Assembly (NCBI GenBank): GCA_015345905.1 | Contig: JADDTR010000012.1 | Span: forward strand, 504,578 to 568,577 | Length of the DNA stretch: 64,000 nucleotides | DNA from: Aotearoamyces nothofagi | Lineage: Eukaryota; Ascomycota; Leotiomycetes; Leotiales; Tympanidaceae | Direction: 5' to 3' | Shown here: positions 1 to 12,925 of the stretch, one piece after another | Position numbering within the stretch: position 1 is the stretch's first letter | How the letters are laid out: the number at the start of each line of letters is the position of its first letter | Program-made: the position numbers and the translations under genes | The notes under the pieces: model-generated | Told to the model about the DNA's origin: nothing | The model's input: the letters and a program-made list of their open reading frames with translations, nothing else | Database searches by the model: none

Positions 1-411
1 CGCTAGTCACATTAGGTCACCTCAGGATATGGATTTTGTCAAAGAGCATGAAATTCAAATTTCTTAATGCCAAAAAAATCGTGATGAACATCTCTTAATA
101 TGTGATATTGTTATGTGAAGCAACTCTAGTAATCGCTTGAAGTGAGTTCGCCATCGCTATGTGCTATGATCTAATCCTTACTGTAATGGGGTCCTGGTTA
201 TCGGCAGTAGTTAGTTAGCCTTTTATGGATAGTAAGAGATAATTAGGGCTTATACGCTGTAGTGTGGTCACTCCTCACCTCGCTGGCCGTAGTTCAGACT
301 AAGGGTTATCATTTATAAATACTGCTCTATTCCATAGGTATCTCTATATCAACTAAGCCATGAGCGTTTCTTCGTATACATCATCTATCAAGCTTATATT
401 TGCTGTATTAG
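1..411. other. intergenic, 3' flank of the IBtk-like gene
   Basis: No convincing coding sequence or RNA gene is visible. The sequence is AT-rich and of ordinary complexity. An open frame that starts at 360 on the plus strand overlaps the minus-strand gene and is its shadow. Confidence 0.5.
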
Positions 412-3400
412 TCAAGGCGCCTGACCTCTCACTTTACCTCGCCCTCGTCCGGAGCCTTGAGCACCATCCCCTCTCCGGTTACTCCCTCTTCCTCTCTTCT
501 GTCCTTTTCCTCTTGAACTTCTTACTTCATTTCCAGATGTCTCATTACCTTTACAACGAAGAGCCTCTTGCTCCTGTGCCCTCTTGCTCTCTTGATCCCA
601 CCATTCTTGGAAGGCTTGTTCTTCCTGAATTTCTTGCAAGCTGCGTTTAGCTACTGCTTCCTTTATCAAATCCTGTTCTCGTTTCTGCTGTCCAATGATG
701 TCGGTCATCGAAAGTTGTAACGAGGGCTCCGCTTTAGCGCTGGGTTTTGTGTACGATCTTGACTGTGGAGCTGATGGTGTAGATTTTGAGGTTTGTGGTT
801 GAGGAGGCGGAAGTGAAGGGCTAGGAGAAGGAGGTATTGTGCGAGTGCCCTTATTTGTGGAATATCTGCTAGTACTTCGCTGCTGGCCTGAGAAGCGCGT
901 ATCCGGAGATGGCGCGCGCCTATGGTTGAGCGTCATGGAAGGGATAGGAGATCCAAAAGAAGCTGATGACTGAACGAGAGGAGACTTCTTCACTTCGGCT
1001 CCTATGACGTCTTTCAAAGAGGTCTTAGGTCCTAAACTTGCAACTTGCCAAGGTGATGAAGGCTTGACATTTGGAGAACTATCCAGAGTGAATTGTGGCT
1101 GTGATATGGCCTGCTGCAGAGCCTGTTGCTGTTGCTTCTTACGCTCTTTTTGAGACATCTTGGGAGATGCAGCTTTTATGGCTGCCTCTTCCTTCGCCTT
1201 AGACAGACTTATAGAAAGTGTCGAAGTCCGGCCAGTCGATGCCTGCGTCATTATTTCGCGCAAGTCGAGTTTTGTTGAAGGAAGTGGTGCAGGAGACCAA
1301 GTTTTGCTAGAAGATCGTATTGGTCCTTCGTCTTTGGAACTATCGGTAAATATAGGCTTCATCACACGCGAAGGAGTAATTGAATTTTGAATTGGACTTA
1401 TGAAGGGTGAGCTATCCATTGTCGCAGGTGCTTTACTCATGGTATTGCGATATCCATCCTTCGAGACCAAAGGCATGACCGATCCGATTGAAGAGGATAT
1501 CGCACCAGAAGCATGCCTTTGACTAGGCGAGGCTAGAAGCGCTGCCGTAATAGAGTCTTCGTCGTCCATATGAAACATTAGATCAGCGGATGAATCTTTT
1601 GGGCGTATCACAGGACTGAAGGGTGCATTTCGGCAGGGCTTAGATCTCCCGTCGTCCTCTCTAAGAGTATTTCGGAAAGCCATATCTCGAATATTCCTTT
1701 GTCTATCCTCGTCAAGGTCACCAGCTAAGCCAGGATGACGTTTGTGCAGCAATAACTCGGCTCTGTCACTTTTCGCAAATGGTAAGCATTCTAGCTGGTT
1801 GCCACGAACAACCTCGTCAAGCTCAAACAGAAGATCTTCGTCTAGATCATCGAGCGAGCTATACCATGTCAGCAGGTGATCAGATACCTTCTAACTGTAG
1901 GACGTACTGATTCTCAAGCATAGTCTCCAACTGGAGGCAGAGGTATTCAAGCCCAGCATCCTTGAATTCAGTCACTGAGCATGGAGCTACTGCATTGACT
2001 AATTGGCATATATTTCTGGTGTCAACTAGTATCGTCAGCTATATAGCAAAGGATCAGTGTGCGTGGACTTACCAAAGCGGCCGATGACTTGCTGGCATAT
2101 CTGCGACAGCCGATCAAGCATCAATTCATTGGCAACACTCATGACATCCATCACTATGTCACAAAGCTCGTTGATATCAGACGATACGATATCTTCAAAC
2201 AGTTCGGAGCCAACATCAGCATACAGGTAACGCACTACTAGCTCGAAGATATAAGGCTTAATGTGCTTCATATCTACCCTGATCGGGTCCATGTCAGTTT
2301 GTCGACGGCCTGTAAGCCATTGACCGCAAGCGCGGCCATTGAAAAGTCCTTCAAAGAAGGGGCATCGTTGACGAATCAATGCGCTATGAACAGTCATTTC
2401 GTCGCCATCAAGCTCAATGATAGTATCCCCATCTTCGAAGAACCTTGGATCTTGGAGAGGTAATACCATGTCAGTAGCCAAGCTTCTTTCTGGTTCGGTC
2501 ATAAGACGGACAGCTGATTCGAGTTTAATCATCTCCAACTTGGCTCCCAGTTTTATAAGCTCTGTACGGATTTGTCGGTAATGGTAGGCTGACTTAGGAG
2601 TATGTCGAGTGAAATGCCATACATCAACAACAACATCGCTGTAAATATAGAGGACGAGGTTAAGGACAGTGATAAAGTCTAAGCCTTGAAACTCGACCCT
2701 TGTGTGATTGTTATGGGACGATATTTTCATAAAGTCCTCGACACTATAACTTCCACACTTCCTAAATTCGCACATTGCATCTCTAAGAAAAGGGCTCCGC
2801 GCAGCGAGCATGAAACCATGCACGGGAATATTAGTTTCCGACAAAGTAGTAGAGACTTCGAAGTCATATTCTTGGACGTCAACAGCATTGTGAATGTGGC
2901 GTGCAACATCATTCTCAAGGTTCGGCGATAGCAGGACAGCTCTCTTTATAGGATCGAAATGTTCCTTTGGAAGAGCGGGGGTCCAGAATCTGTCTGCATC
3001 GCTCTCTTCCTCATCCTTGGGTTCAGAGGCTTCCAGATCTTTAACACACAGCAAAGGGGCAAGGCTAATAACAATGTCAGTGACCGAGTCCGGAGCTGGG
3101 AAGCGAATAATTGAACGAAAAGCGACTTACTCTTCCCAAATTGCTTGCTCGTCAACCAAGATTTGTGATTTGGTCACATCGCAATCCTTCCGAATAGCTG
3201 CATAGGCACCAAAGATATTGGCCCGCACTGCAGCTACCTTTGTAAGTCCCGGGACGCGTTGAAACTTATAGTCTTTGCGTTTATATTCGCCAGTACCAGA
3301 AGCGAAGGTATCCTTGATTTTTGCTCTTTTGACACGCCTCCACACTGCTCCGGCTTGGGTGCAGATTATCACAGAGCCATTTTCCCCAACACCAACAGAT

Positions 3401-5259
3401 TTGATGCCATCCCAATGGCCTTTACGTAACGACCAGACCCGCTGTGGCTGGGACAAGGCGTTCCGAATCTTTGCTGGATTAGTGGTGGATGTGGCAACTG
3501 GGCTGGGATCAAGCTTTTGGCTGACATTGATGGTGAACAGGTCTCCTCGACTAGAGACAGCAGCGATAGTATCACCACCAGATGTAATCTGAGATATATG
3601 GCTTGGCTCAGCTTCATATCGCGTAGTAAGTGCTGTCCCACTAAGATGGCAATCGCCGAAACCTCCGTCAAGAGGAAACTTGACATAGTTGTATCCATAG
3701 TTTGTGAAAACACAAACTGTATGGTTGGCTAATAGACATATTGTTGCACGGTTTATGGCTGAGACCATTTGAATAGGAGAACTGAAGAGTGATGCAGCGA
3801 CCTTGCGAGGAACGACCTGGGCTCCTAGAGACCTCGAATCCGAATCCATCAAGCCAAGTTGCCCTTCGTTCTTTCCCCATGTATAAAGAGAAGCTGAAGT
3901 ATAAGCAACAGAATGAATGGACGATGCTGCCGCACCGATAATAGCCTCTCTTTTCAATGGTCCAAAAATCTGGCGAGGTGAACTATTCACTGGCTCCTGA
4001 TCTGACATAGGTGGTCGAGCTAAGTTATAACCAAGCTGGCCCCAGGTATTTGTGCCCCAAGTAAATATCTCTCCTTGAGCAGAGACGGCAATGCTATGAT
4101 TCTGTCCCAAAGCAATAGATGCGATCTTCTTGCCCTCCAAGACGCCTCCGTCTATACATATATAATTGAACCTCGTTACCTCATCACCAGTACCTAGCCG
4201 TCCACCAGGGCCGAAACCACAAACGTACAGATTTGCTTCTGGATCAGTGGTAAGAATTGCACTGTGGAGCTTCGATAATGCAACATCTTTAATAATTATG
4301 GGCCGGTTTCTGATCAATGTAGGAAATTTAGAAACATGAATTGAGGTAGATATGTGTAAGGATTCTGAAAGCGAGCTTTGGGTACTGCTTTGTGACCGGG
4401 ATTCCAAGTATTCCTGATAGAACCGCCGTAGGAGATGTTCAGGCCTTTTGAGAATGATCCTCTCGGGATGCTGACGATCATCTTCGTCCCCAAACCCCAA
4501 TGTCAGGTTCTTGTTGCTGCCAAACGCGAAGAGTTCATCTCCGTCAAGGCCCATGTGCATAGATGCATCGAGATCTTCGGGTCCACCATTTATCGACGAG
4601 TCATCATCATCCTCGTCTTCTCTAAGAATAGATTGGGTGGGTTTATTTCGATGCTGTAGTGGCCGCCGTGCAATAGTAGCATTATACACATCAAAAGCAC
4701 TATTTCCCTCGTGGTCCTTAACCTTGATCAGACCATTTGCTCTGACGATGGCATTGTTGGTACCTTGACCACTTGAATCTTTCAAATCCCTATTAAGGAG
4801 AGCACGGCCGAGGCTAATATTGCCAAAGTATAGAGCTCTGTGAAGTGCAGTCCATCCGTTTTCACTGTCCTGTACATATATATCCACTTGCTGGTGATCA
4901 ATGAGTGCGAGGGCAAAGCCTTCAGCGTTCGTACTAGTTGATGAAACAGCCCGGTGAAGAAGTGTCAGTCCAGAATGATCTCGACTGTTAAGGTCCGCCT
5001 TCGTAAGAGATATCACCTGGCCCTTCGTGCCAATCGAATTTGCTACATTGCCTGACGTTTTTCGTACTTTCATGGTAGTCCGTGGGGATGTTCCATAGCC
5101 ATCCCTAGGGCTGCCTGTAAGTGCCCCGAGACTACCTGTATGCCCAAACCCGCCGCCGTGGCCTTTCGCGCTCTGCGATATATAGTTGCCATTTGCCAAC
5201 AAGTTCCGGAACTTGTCGACGTCGTCTTCTAGATAGTATTTCCAGAGGATATTACTCAT
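412..5259 (-). CDS. IBtk-like ankyrin / RCC1 / tandem BTB protein
   Basis: Exons on the minus strand are 5259-3131, 3064-2073, 2025-1908 and 1858-412, giving 1561 aa; the introns (66, 47 and 49 bp) have GT/AG ends and agreeing phases. Domains in order: ankyrin repeats at about residues 80-165 (GLTLLHRAV, GWTALHRALYFGN); RCC1-type repeats at about 235-520 (LFAFGSNKN, VCGFGPGGRLGTGD, TWGTNTWGQLGY, TWGKNEGQLG); a first BTB at about 775-870 (VHGFMLAARSPFLRDAM); a second BTB at about 920-1030 (VHSALIRQRCPFFEGLF); and a Ser/Pro-rich low-complexity tail. The tail holds LQEIQEEQAFQEWWDQES near 1487-1504, then an RG-rich end. This order is that of the inhibitor of Bruton tyrosine kinase family. Fungi lack BTK, so the likely role, inferred from the family, is a substrate adaptor for cullin-3 ubiquitin ligase. 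The start is the first ATG before the conserved N-terminus. It is divergent from ATG13. Confidence 0.9.
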
Positions 5260-7452
5260 GTGTCGAGATGTTGAGGAACAGAAGATCTCCGAGTCGCTTC
5301 AAAGACACCTCGCTATGACCTCGACGGGACACGGCCTTTTTAAAGGTGGTAAGGAAGCGGAAGGCGTCTCCTGGTATGGGATAAGAGGGATAGCTATGTC
5401 CTTCGTCGTCTGGCCAAGCAGTTCTTGACGTTGTAACGTAATGGCCAGTAGGTACTCTGTTTAGGCGAGGCCGGCAGTGATGTATTTGTATGATGATTTG
5501 TGACAGTTCTGGCGGGACGCAAACTTCGAGATCGATGGAGGAGAAGGTTTCTGAGGCCACGTTGCAACTCGAAATCTGTGTTGGTTAGTGTGCCTTTTGT
5601 GAGTCAAATGCGATGGAGGGGTAGAGCAAGTTGTTGAAGCACTTCAAGCGGTGCGCGCGATGTCAAGCCCCCGAGCCAATTAGCGACGCAGTTTACTTCT
5701 CGTGCTATCGCAATGGCAAAGGACAAGGCCACTATTGAAAACACGTCGTGCGCGAGTGCTTGAGACGGCATGAGAGCGTGTATTCTACCACGCACTGAGA
5801 AGTCAAATGCACCTCATGAAATGACTATTCTGCCATCAGAGCAGACCGCTTTAGACGCTTTCCCCAGTTCTGGCGGTGTAAAGACAGGACATTTCCGTTC
5901 CGGCATCGCCGATACGGAGCACTACCCCTACTACTTGCTGTACCGTGCTCTACTGTGCTACTGCACCGCATGTCCTGTCCTTTCGCACGCTCAGTGCAAA
6001 GCACGGAATACGTCGTGAGCGAGCACGCCAGATCATGGCATTGGCACACCAGATCATCTGATGCCGGCTCTTTCGCATCGAGTAAGGGACTGGAGGACAG
6101 GAGGCGCCGGGAGGCAGAAGTGCCATCGGAGGCTTAATTTGCATGCATACAAATACCGGAAAGGAATCCATAGAAAGCCAGAGATGCGCGCTCTCTTATT
6201 TGTTGTGAGGCCCTCTGAAGCTCCTAGGAATCCAAGCCAAAACGCACGACGCCCATTCGTGCCATTGTTTGACCAGATAAGGCAAGGAATCCCCAGGGCG
6301 ACTCTGCTAGCCTGTGACGAGTACCAAGATACCGCAGGATTCCTGCAACTTGCACCGTCCCCAAGTCGCTATTCCTCGAGATCGCACAGTACCTACATGA
6401 TATGCTACATGATATGGGGCGGGTTAAGCCATCAATGGCATGATGCGCGTGACTGCGCTGTACTGTATTCTGTATATGCCATCTAGACATCCAGACGGGG
6501 AGCACTACACGTAGACTCTTGTACACGAAGTACCTGTATGTACACCTGGACCGTCCTGTACGGAGGACCGTCGTCTTGCTGCTTGCTGCACACACAACGG
6601 TGCTGTAAACTGGGACTCCAGACTCCATATCCCGCGTTTGCGCCGCCCCATCAAATTCGTATCCGGGTGCCGTGCGGTCTACTGTATAGACTACTACCGT
6701 AGTGATCGTAGTGATCGCTCGGATCGCTGGCCGTCCACATCCTCGCCGTCAGCTGTCTTATCGCAAGCGATTGCCCAGGATTTGGTGACTCGCGTGTGTA
6801 GCTGTTCAACATCGACGGCAGCTTTTCGTTTGTTCTCACACCTGCTTCATCTCTTTTCTCATTGAGGTGACTCTGTTATCATTACCCGCCGATTTGCTGC
6901 CATTCCTCGCCCTCATTCCTTTTTCGACCTTATTATATCCGTGGCGTCGCTGTTGGGGTTGCCAATCACCAACCTTCGATTAGGAGCTTCACCGGTGAAT
7001 GACTCTGCTCAGCTGTATAGAATCCATCGTTGACCTATACCCTCCGACGACGTGCCGACACAGACGCCATTGGCTATCTACCTGTATCCCTACATAAACC
7101 GCCAACAAAAACACTCTCACCCACACGTCTGCGCCATGTCCGTTGCCTAAACTGCCCTTGCAAGGCGCTCTCTGAACGATACCCCTGCACCGTTGCCTAC
7201 ATCCACCGAAGGATATTTCCCATCCCAACTCTGATACACTAAATCGGAGATTCAAAGAAGGTTCTGCGAAGAGGAGCCAGCTACCAAGGATGGCTGGGAT
7301 GTGGCATCAGATTTTATCTCCCATCGACATCTAGGTTCGGCCTGCCTCTGCGACAAGTCTCAAGTCCCGTCTTCTGAAGAACGATTTCAGGGACTCTAAC
7401 GACAGAAACAAAGCTAGCTGGTTTTGTGAAGGCTGTTCCAGCACATTTGAAT
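5260..7452. promoter_or_regulatory. divergent intergenic region between the IBtk-like gene and ATG13
   Basis: About 2.2 kb separate two divergently transcribed genes. Several open frames of 60-140 codons occur on both strands, but none shows a recognisable motif or a coherent splice structure. The last 500 bp before ATG13 probably hold its promoter and 5' UTR, including short pyrimidine-rich tracts near 6830-6940. No specific operator could be identified. Confidence 0.4.
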
Positions 7453-10400
7453 ATGCATCAGCATCCTCGACCTACGCCGAGGATGGCATCTCCTGCCTCC
7501 TCACCAGCGACCAACCCACAACGAACCAACAACCCGAGAGAAGAAGGTCAAGTGGCCCATTCAAGAGTGACTTCGGACGTGCCAGCCTATAATGATTTCG
7601 ACGAAGGAGGTGGTGCTGGCGGAGGAGAACCCCCAACAACCGCCCCGAGTAGAGATGCTGTCAAAAAGCTAGACCAGATTATACAAGTAATGCATTCCGG
7701 TACGGTATTGTCAATTGACTGAACTGATTTTTATTTACCAGAACTTCCACACCAAAGCTGCCATCGTCATTTTACAGTCCAGGATGTCGTTACCTGTTAT
7801 CATAACGAAAGATCAAACCAGGAAGGTCAACCGATGGGTGAGTTAGCACTATAGTATTTTACCTTCAAGGGAGTAGAGAGCTGACTCATGAAATAGTTTC
7901 AACTAGAAACTGATGATACTGAAGCTTTTCGAGACGATCTCCGACTTTGGAAAACCTGTGGTGGATTTGATAATCGGCCACCACCTCTGATTCTAGAAAC
8001 ATACATTGATACCTCAAAGCTCACAAGCAGTCAAAGTTTAGTCATTGTTGATGACCAGGGAAAACGATGGGATGTCACAGAAGCTTTGAATAGTACCAAT
8101 GGCTCTAACGATGACAACAATCGCCATCGAAAGCAACGCACCGAGGTTGTTCTCGAACGCTGGAAAATAGAACTGAAAGATGGGCCTATAGAGCACCCCT
8201 ATGACTTCGGTGCTATACTGCCTAGCATCTACAAGAAAAGTATTGTTTTCTTTCGCTCTTTATACGCAACCACGAAATTTGTACCGGCATGGAGATTTGT
8301 ACGAAGTCTCGCCAAGAGCGGATCAGCCAACGGTCACCTGCGTGTTAATTGTCGAATTATCAACGGCGACGATTTTCAGCCGACTTCACATGACCCTCTA
8401 AACCACCCTTTATATGAAAGTGACTCTCCCGTCACGGCGACATTCGTTCTTGGCGACACGGAAAGCCCAGCAGGACGTTTTTCAGCCGAAATTTCTTACC
8501 GGAATGACTGCAATTTCCGAGTAGATGACTCTGAAGCGTTGCTAAGCTCTCGATTTATGGGTGCGGATGAAGACTATTTTCAGCCGTCCTTGGGCGGCAG
8601 AGGTGATCAACGCCGGAGGAACAATAAAACGGTTGAAGTTGGGTCACTGCCGGCACATCGGCAGCGACTTGAAGAACCAGAGCCAACTCAAGCTTATGGG
8701 AGCATGTCAACTTTCCACGGTAATGCACCACCTTTAGGCTCCAGTCCTATCTCTGCACTACGGGACGCGAGGTATTTGGGCTCAGATCCCGTCTCACCTC
8801 TAGTCGGATCTGCGCCTCGTCCACGCCCTATTCAGACTTCAAGGCCATCTTCATCACGAGCACTGGAAGGGATCAACATGGCAAGACGTCCTTCAGTCAG
8901 TTTTAATCCTTTTAAAGCTGGCTCATTGTCCGCATCACCAGTACCTGGCATGCCTTTGACGCAGGAAATGCTGCCTCCTCCTTCGCCACAATCTCTTCCA
9001 CGCAACTCCGGTATCAGTTCTCTGACCCAAGCACGTAACCGTTCATCTCTTACTGCTGGTATGCCAGCAACCCTACGTGGAGTTCCGATCGTACCGGAGA
9101 AGGCAATTGCATCATCTACATCCAGCTCTCCAAAGCCAGCGCCTATCAGTAGATATAGTAGCAGCTTCAGTCATCGTCGCGGGAGGTTGTCATATAGCGG
9201 TGCTAGCAAAGTAGATGATGATCAAGGAAGCAGCGGAAAACAGAGTCTCTCTTCTTCAGCACAACCTGGTTCTGGAATATTAGCTGAAGGTGCTGGCGGA
9301 AGCTCTGGATCTCTGGAAGCCGATGCAGACAGCATCTCAGATTTTTTGAAACTACTGGACAGCAAGAAGACTCTTCAAAGTTTCGAACCATCTAACGCCG
9401 GCGAGGCATCAGCCAAGCGTACTAACGCTCAATTATCAAGATTTCAGTCCATGCGTGAGTCCAACAACGTATTGACAGAATCTATGTCTTCGTCTATGCT
9501 CCTACAACGTTCCTCAAGTTCATCTAGTCGGCAACTATCCAGCGTCCCGCCGATGATTGCAGCAACGTCCATGTCGACATCGTCTTCACCTGGAAAGCCA
9601 GTCTCTCCACATACCCCACACACACCAGCTATTCCATCCCGTCTAAGTGCTAATTCCATTGTGGACTACTCCCAGCCTCGGAGAGTTAGAGACCGAAGTA
9701 GAACTACACCCGAGAGCCGAATTGATGATGTTTTGGGCGATGATGAATCAAACGAGTTAGGCACCAATGCCATTGATATTCCTATATCCCCACGACCGTA
9801 CTACCCACATAATCGACGCTCGAGCTCTGTAGCGCAACAGCAACGTACGATACCTGTCGATGATGACATAGGCGACCTCCCATTTGGCGTTCATCGGAGT
9901 ATTAGTCTCGGCGCTGACGACAGAGAGCCGCCCAGCCTTAGCGACCTATTAGGACATGCCTCCGAAGCCGGTGTAGGAAGTGATTCTCGCGGACGTGTGT
10001 TACAACCGCCTGCCCAGATTGAAGAATCCCCTTCAGCATTAGCTCGCCACATATCCAGATCTCCTGACCGAGAAGAAGGTCCGCAGCTTCCGCGAGGTCT
10101 TCTACCGGGTTCAATGAATGCACCCTATCGGCCGAGAATTGGTCGCACCGGAGGACGTGGGGTTATACCGTCTCAAGCAGGCTCTTACTCTAGTCTTACA
10201 ACTGATAGGGGCAGCGGAAGCGGTATAAGTGATAGACCAGGAAGATATAGCTTTAGCCGGCCAACTGGCTTGTACGAGGCAGACGATGAACCATTTATTT
10301 TTGATATGAGTGAGATAGGAAGAGACCAGTCGCGTCGCAGCTTGGAGGATGCACGCGGAGGAGGAAGTATTGGTGGAAATACAAGTGATAGAGGAGGACT

Positions 10401-10473
10401 TGATGGTTCAAGAGGAGGAGACTTAGGCTCAAGCAGCCGTAGGGGAAGCCGGAGAGGATGGCAGGGATGCTAA
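7453..10473 (+). CDS. atg13: autophagy-related protein 13 (Atg13)
   Basis: Exons 7453-7686, 7742-7837 and 7897-10473 give 968 aa; the introns (55 and 59 bp) are both in phase 0. The N-terminal third carries the Atg13 HORMA domain from about residue 78 (NFHTKAAIVILQSRM, then FRDDLRLWK and IDTSKLTSSQSLVIVDD). The remaining 600 residues are Ser/Pro-rich and disordered, the usual Atg13 region for Atg1 and Atg17 contacts. Atg13 is the nutrient-regulated scaffold of the Atg1 kinase complex and is phosphorylated by TORC1; that is family knowledge. The start is the ATG giving MHQHPRPTPRM; an upstream in-frame GTG is not used. It converges with GPI12 across 449 bp. The many SP/TP sites in the tail fit TOR/PKA control but are not diagnostic. 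Confidence 0.93.
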
Positions 10474-10922
10474 TGCATGAACATCCAAATTATTCATGCC
10501 GATATGAGCCGCAAGATGCGTGAGACAATTTTCAGAGGAAACCCGAATTTGCATTTCGATTCGCACAACTCCATTTACGATCACATGATATTTCGAGACA
10601 CTTGAGAATGCACAACATGCACCCTAGAGTCTGTTTGCCTTGAATTTGGACAACTTTTTCGCTGGCGTTCTGAGACTTCGTGCTTGACATTATAGCAGGC
10701 GGGCATTGTTGTATACCTCCTTCGATTCAATACTGGCAAGGTGAAGATATTGGACGGGTGGCGTTCAATGTAGTTAGGTTGAAATTGAATTATAGAACAA
10801 TCAAGATACTTACATTAAAGTCGCATCTCCACTTCTAGGGTTCTCAAGAAAGATATACACGTGCCGATAGATGCAGGTGTATATATATATTATGCTAATG
10901 TCGATTCTGATATTATTTCGTT
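10474..10922. other. convergent 3' intergenic region, ATG13 / GPI12
   Basis: This is AT-rich sequence between two convergent genes, with a short TA run near 10880-10892. It probably holds both 3' UTRs and polyadenylation signals. No gene is seen. Confidence 0.45.
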
Positions 10923-11885
10923 TTATGAGACCTTCTCCAATTTCAGGTCATTTACTACCATATATCTACTCAATCCAATCCAGCCCCAGCGAAACCACCT
11001 CATTTGACTGACATGTGCATTTGACATTGCCCGTTGTGCAGACCTGACCTCTCCCGGGCCACTTAAAAATAACAGGGGCGATGGATGTGCAGGCTTGCCC
11101 TTCTGTCCAAATGCCACAAGAGTTAGACTCACAATCGAATCAAAAAAGCTTGTATATTTTCGCACAATGTTGATGCTTGAGAGTGTGTAGAGGTCAACTG
11201 GGCTTTCCCACCCTGGCCGATTCTTTATCAGAGAGGATATGAATTGTCGAGCACCATGGTAGAGAGAGATATGATTTGGATGTGATGATATTCCACTAGC
11301 ATCGAAGGTGATGAGGACATCAATCGTTGCTTTGGGAGCTTCAGCAGATTTAGATTTGAGAGTATTAGATAGGTTGGGCGCGAAAGCGGAGGAGAGGAGA
11401 GCTGCTATTTTCTCCTTGGACCATGTGGATGTCATGCTGTCGGGGAAGTCTCTAAATCGCCTTGTCAGTAGATGCAGTGGGCAAAGGGTCTGAAGGGTTC
11501 CCTTACGGGCTTTCAACAACAAATACGTCGTCCTCCGTCCTTAGCCCAAGCTGCATGCCGCTCTTGACAAGCTCCTTCTTCCTCGTTTCTCCTAAACCAT
11601 CTGAATTCCCTAATTGCGGAACTTTAGCACACAGCTTCAGCCTACGAGTGTCCGAGAAAACTTGCCACTACTCAGACATAGAATCTTAACATGGTTGCCA
11701 GACGCCGGCTGTGTCAGAGCCAAGAGCGACGGCGCAAAGAACATAGCCTCGTCATCTGGATGCGCAATAAGCAAGCATATCCTCTTGTTCCGCAGCTTAG
11801 GGAACTTGGACTTCGTCGTATTCACGGTGTACAGCCAGCCGGTTATGAAGAGTAGTGGTAGCGATAGCAAGGTGAGCCACTGCAT
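10923..11885 (-). CDS. gpi12: N-acetylglucosaminyl-phosphatidylinositol de-N-acetylase (PIG-L/Gpi12)
   Basis: Exons 11885-11666, 11609-11507 and 11451-10923 give 283 aa. It catalyses the second step of GPI-anchor synthesis, deacetylating GlcNAc-PI on the cytosolic face of the ER. The N-terminus has one hydrophobic segment (residues 3-20), followed by the family signature AHPDDEAMFF (His42, Asp44, Asp45), then LCLSSG / GLGETRKKEL and PDFPDSM. The central part (HPNHISLYHG) holds the second histidine cluster. Intron 1 (11610-11665) begins GCAAGT rather than GT: the conserved LCLSSG-NSDGLGETR junction is only restored by this GC-AG boundary. Intron 2 (11452-11506) is GT-AG and joins at P-DFPDSM. 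It is divergent from the DUF7719-like gene, with starts 346 bp apart. Confidence 0.92.
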
Positions 11886-12231
11886 AATAGAACGATATTG
11901 GCGCCGAGAGAAATTCGGCGCGTGCTTTTAGAATTTTAGGAGGATTAAAGGAGCTTAAAAGCCACATTGCGAGTTCTGGGGATGTCCCTCCTGAGCCTTG
12001 CACTAGAGCAAGCTAATTAATGGATAGCGATAATCTGCCGCCGGGCGTGCCTTGATGACGCAGTTTTAGCCTTCGTCTCTGCAGATGCTGGAAACTCTAA
12101 ACATATTTGAAGTATTTCTTAGGCCATCAAATCCATATCGCATAATACCATAAACACGGCAATATAATGGTATGAAGTCACAATAAATTGACAGCTAGCA
12201 ATCGTCTGTGAGAATAACACCATTTGCCACA
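11886..12231. promoter_or_regulatory. short divergent promoter, GPI12 / DUF7719-like gene
   Basis: There are 346 bp between the two start codons. The sequence is AT-rich, with no motif I can name. Confidence 0.4.
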
Positions 12232-12925
12232 ATGGCTCGTCAACGGCGACAGAAAGAAGGATCCTTACCGCCGATATCTTTGGCACAGCCAGATCGGTCC
12301 GGACCAAATCCAAGTCGAGCAACACTGCTGGATATTGCAGCACAACGTGGTCTGTTTAATCAAGACGGTGCCCCGATGGGAGCGAAGAACGTTGAGGCTG
12401 CCGAAGAATTGGATCCTCCCATAGGCCGTTTGGGCGAAGCCATCCTATGGAGCATTAGTCTAGCAATGCTCCATTTCACCTTCGACGTCCTTGTACAACA
12501 TCAATACGCGGTGGAAATATCATGGCGGAGAATTGTTAGCCGATCTCTACAGGCCTTAGGTGGTAAGTCATCGTGACATTTATCCCTCCAAGTTGCTGTA
12601 TTCTCTGACCTCGGTCCCTTCAGTTATCCTGATTCTGTTCTATACATTCCATCCACATCCTGTCCCGTCGATAATTCTCCCCCGCATTCCGAGTCGATAC
12701 GAGTCTACTCTCCGCCAACTTCTCTTCTTTATCACCAGTGTCTCGGCTGGCAGCTATTTAATCTACATTACAAATGAGCATGGCTATTTTGCCGTGATGA
12801 AGAGAGCTCCGCCGTTGGGGGTTTTGTGGATATGGTCGGTGATAGAACTTGAATTGAAATGGGCAGTGGGGTCTTTGATCAGCTGTGCTGGTTTTCTGTC
12901 GTGGCGCGGTTACTCATTGCTGTAG
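12232..12925 (+). CDS. DUF7719-like multi-pass membrane protein
   Basis: Exons 12232-12562 and 12624-12925 (61-bp intron, phase 1) give 210 aa. The N-terminal 60 residues are polar and basic (MARQRRQKEG). Hydrophobic segments follow around residues 75-95 (AILWSISLAMLHFTFDVLV), 112-125 (VILILFYTF), 145-165 (LLFFITSVSAGSYLIYI) and 172-205, suggesting four membrane passes. It resembles the short, conserved, functionally uncharacterised fungal family DUF7719. No catalytic motif is visible, so no function is proposed. The start is the ATG giving MARQRRQ. It is divergent from GPI12 and upstream of, but well apart from, the DUF5672 gene. Confidence 0.75.

Noticed and set aside
5770-6628. Overlapping 60-141 codon frames on both strands between the IBtk-like gene and ATG13
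   Set aside because: No motif, no coherent splice sites, and the strands mirror each other.
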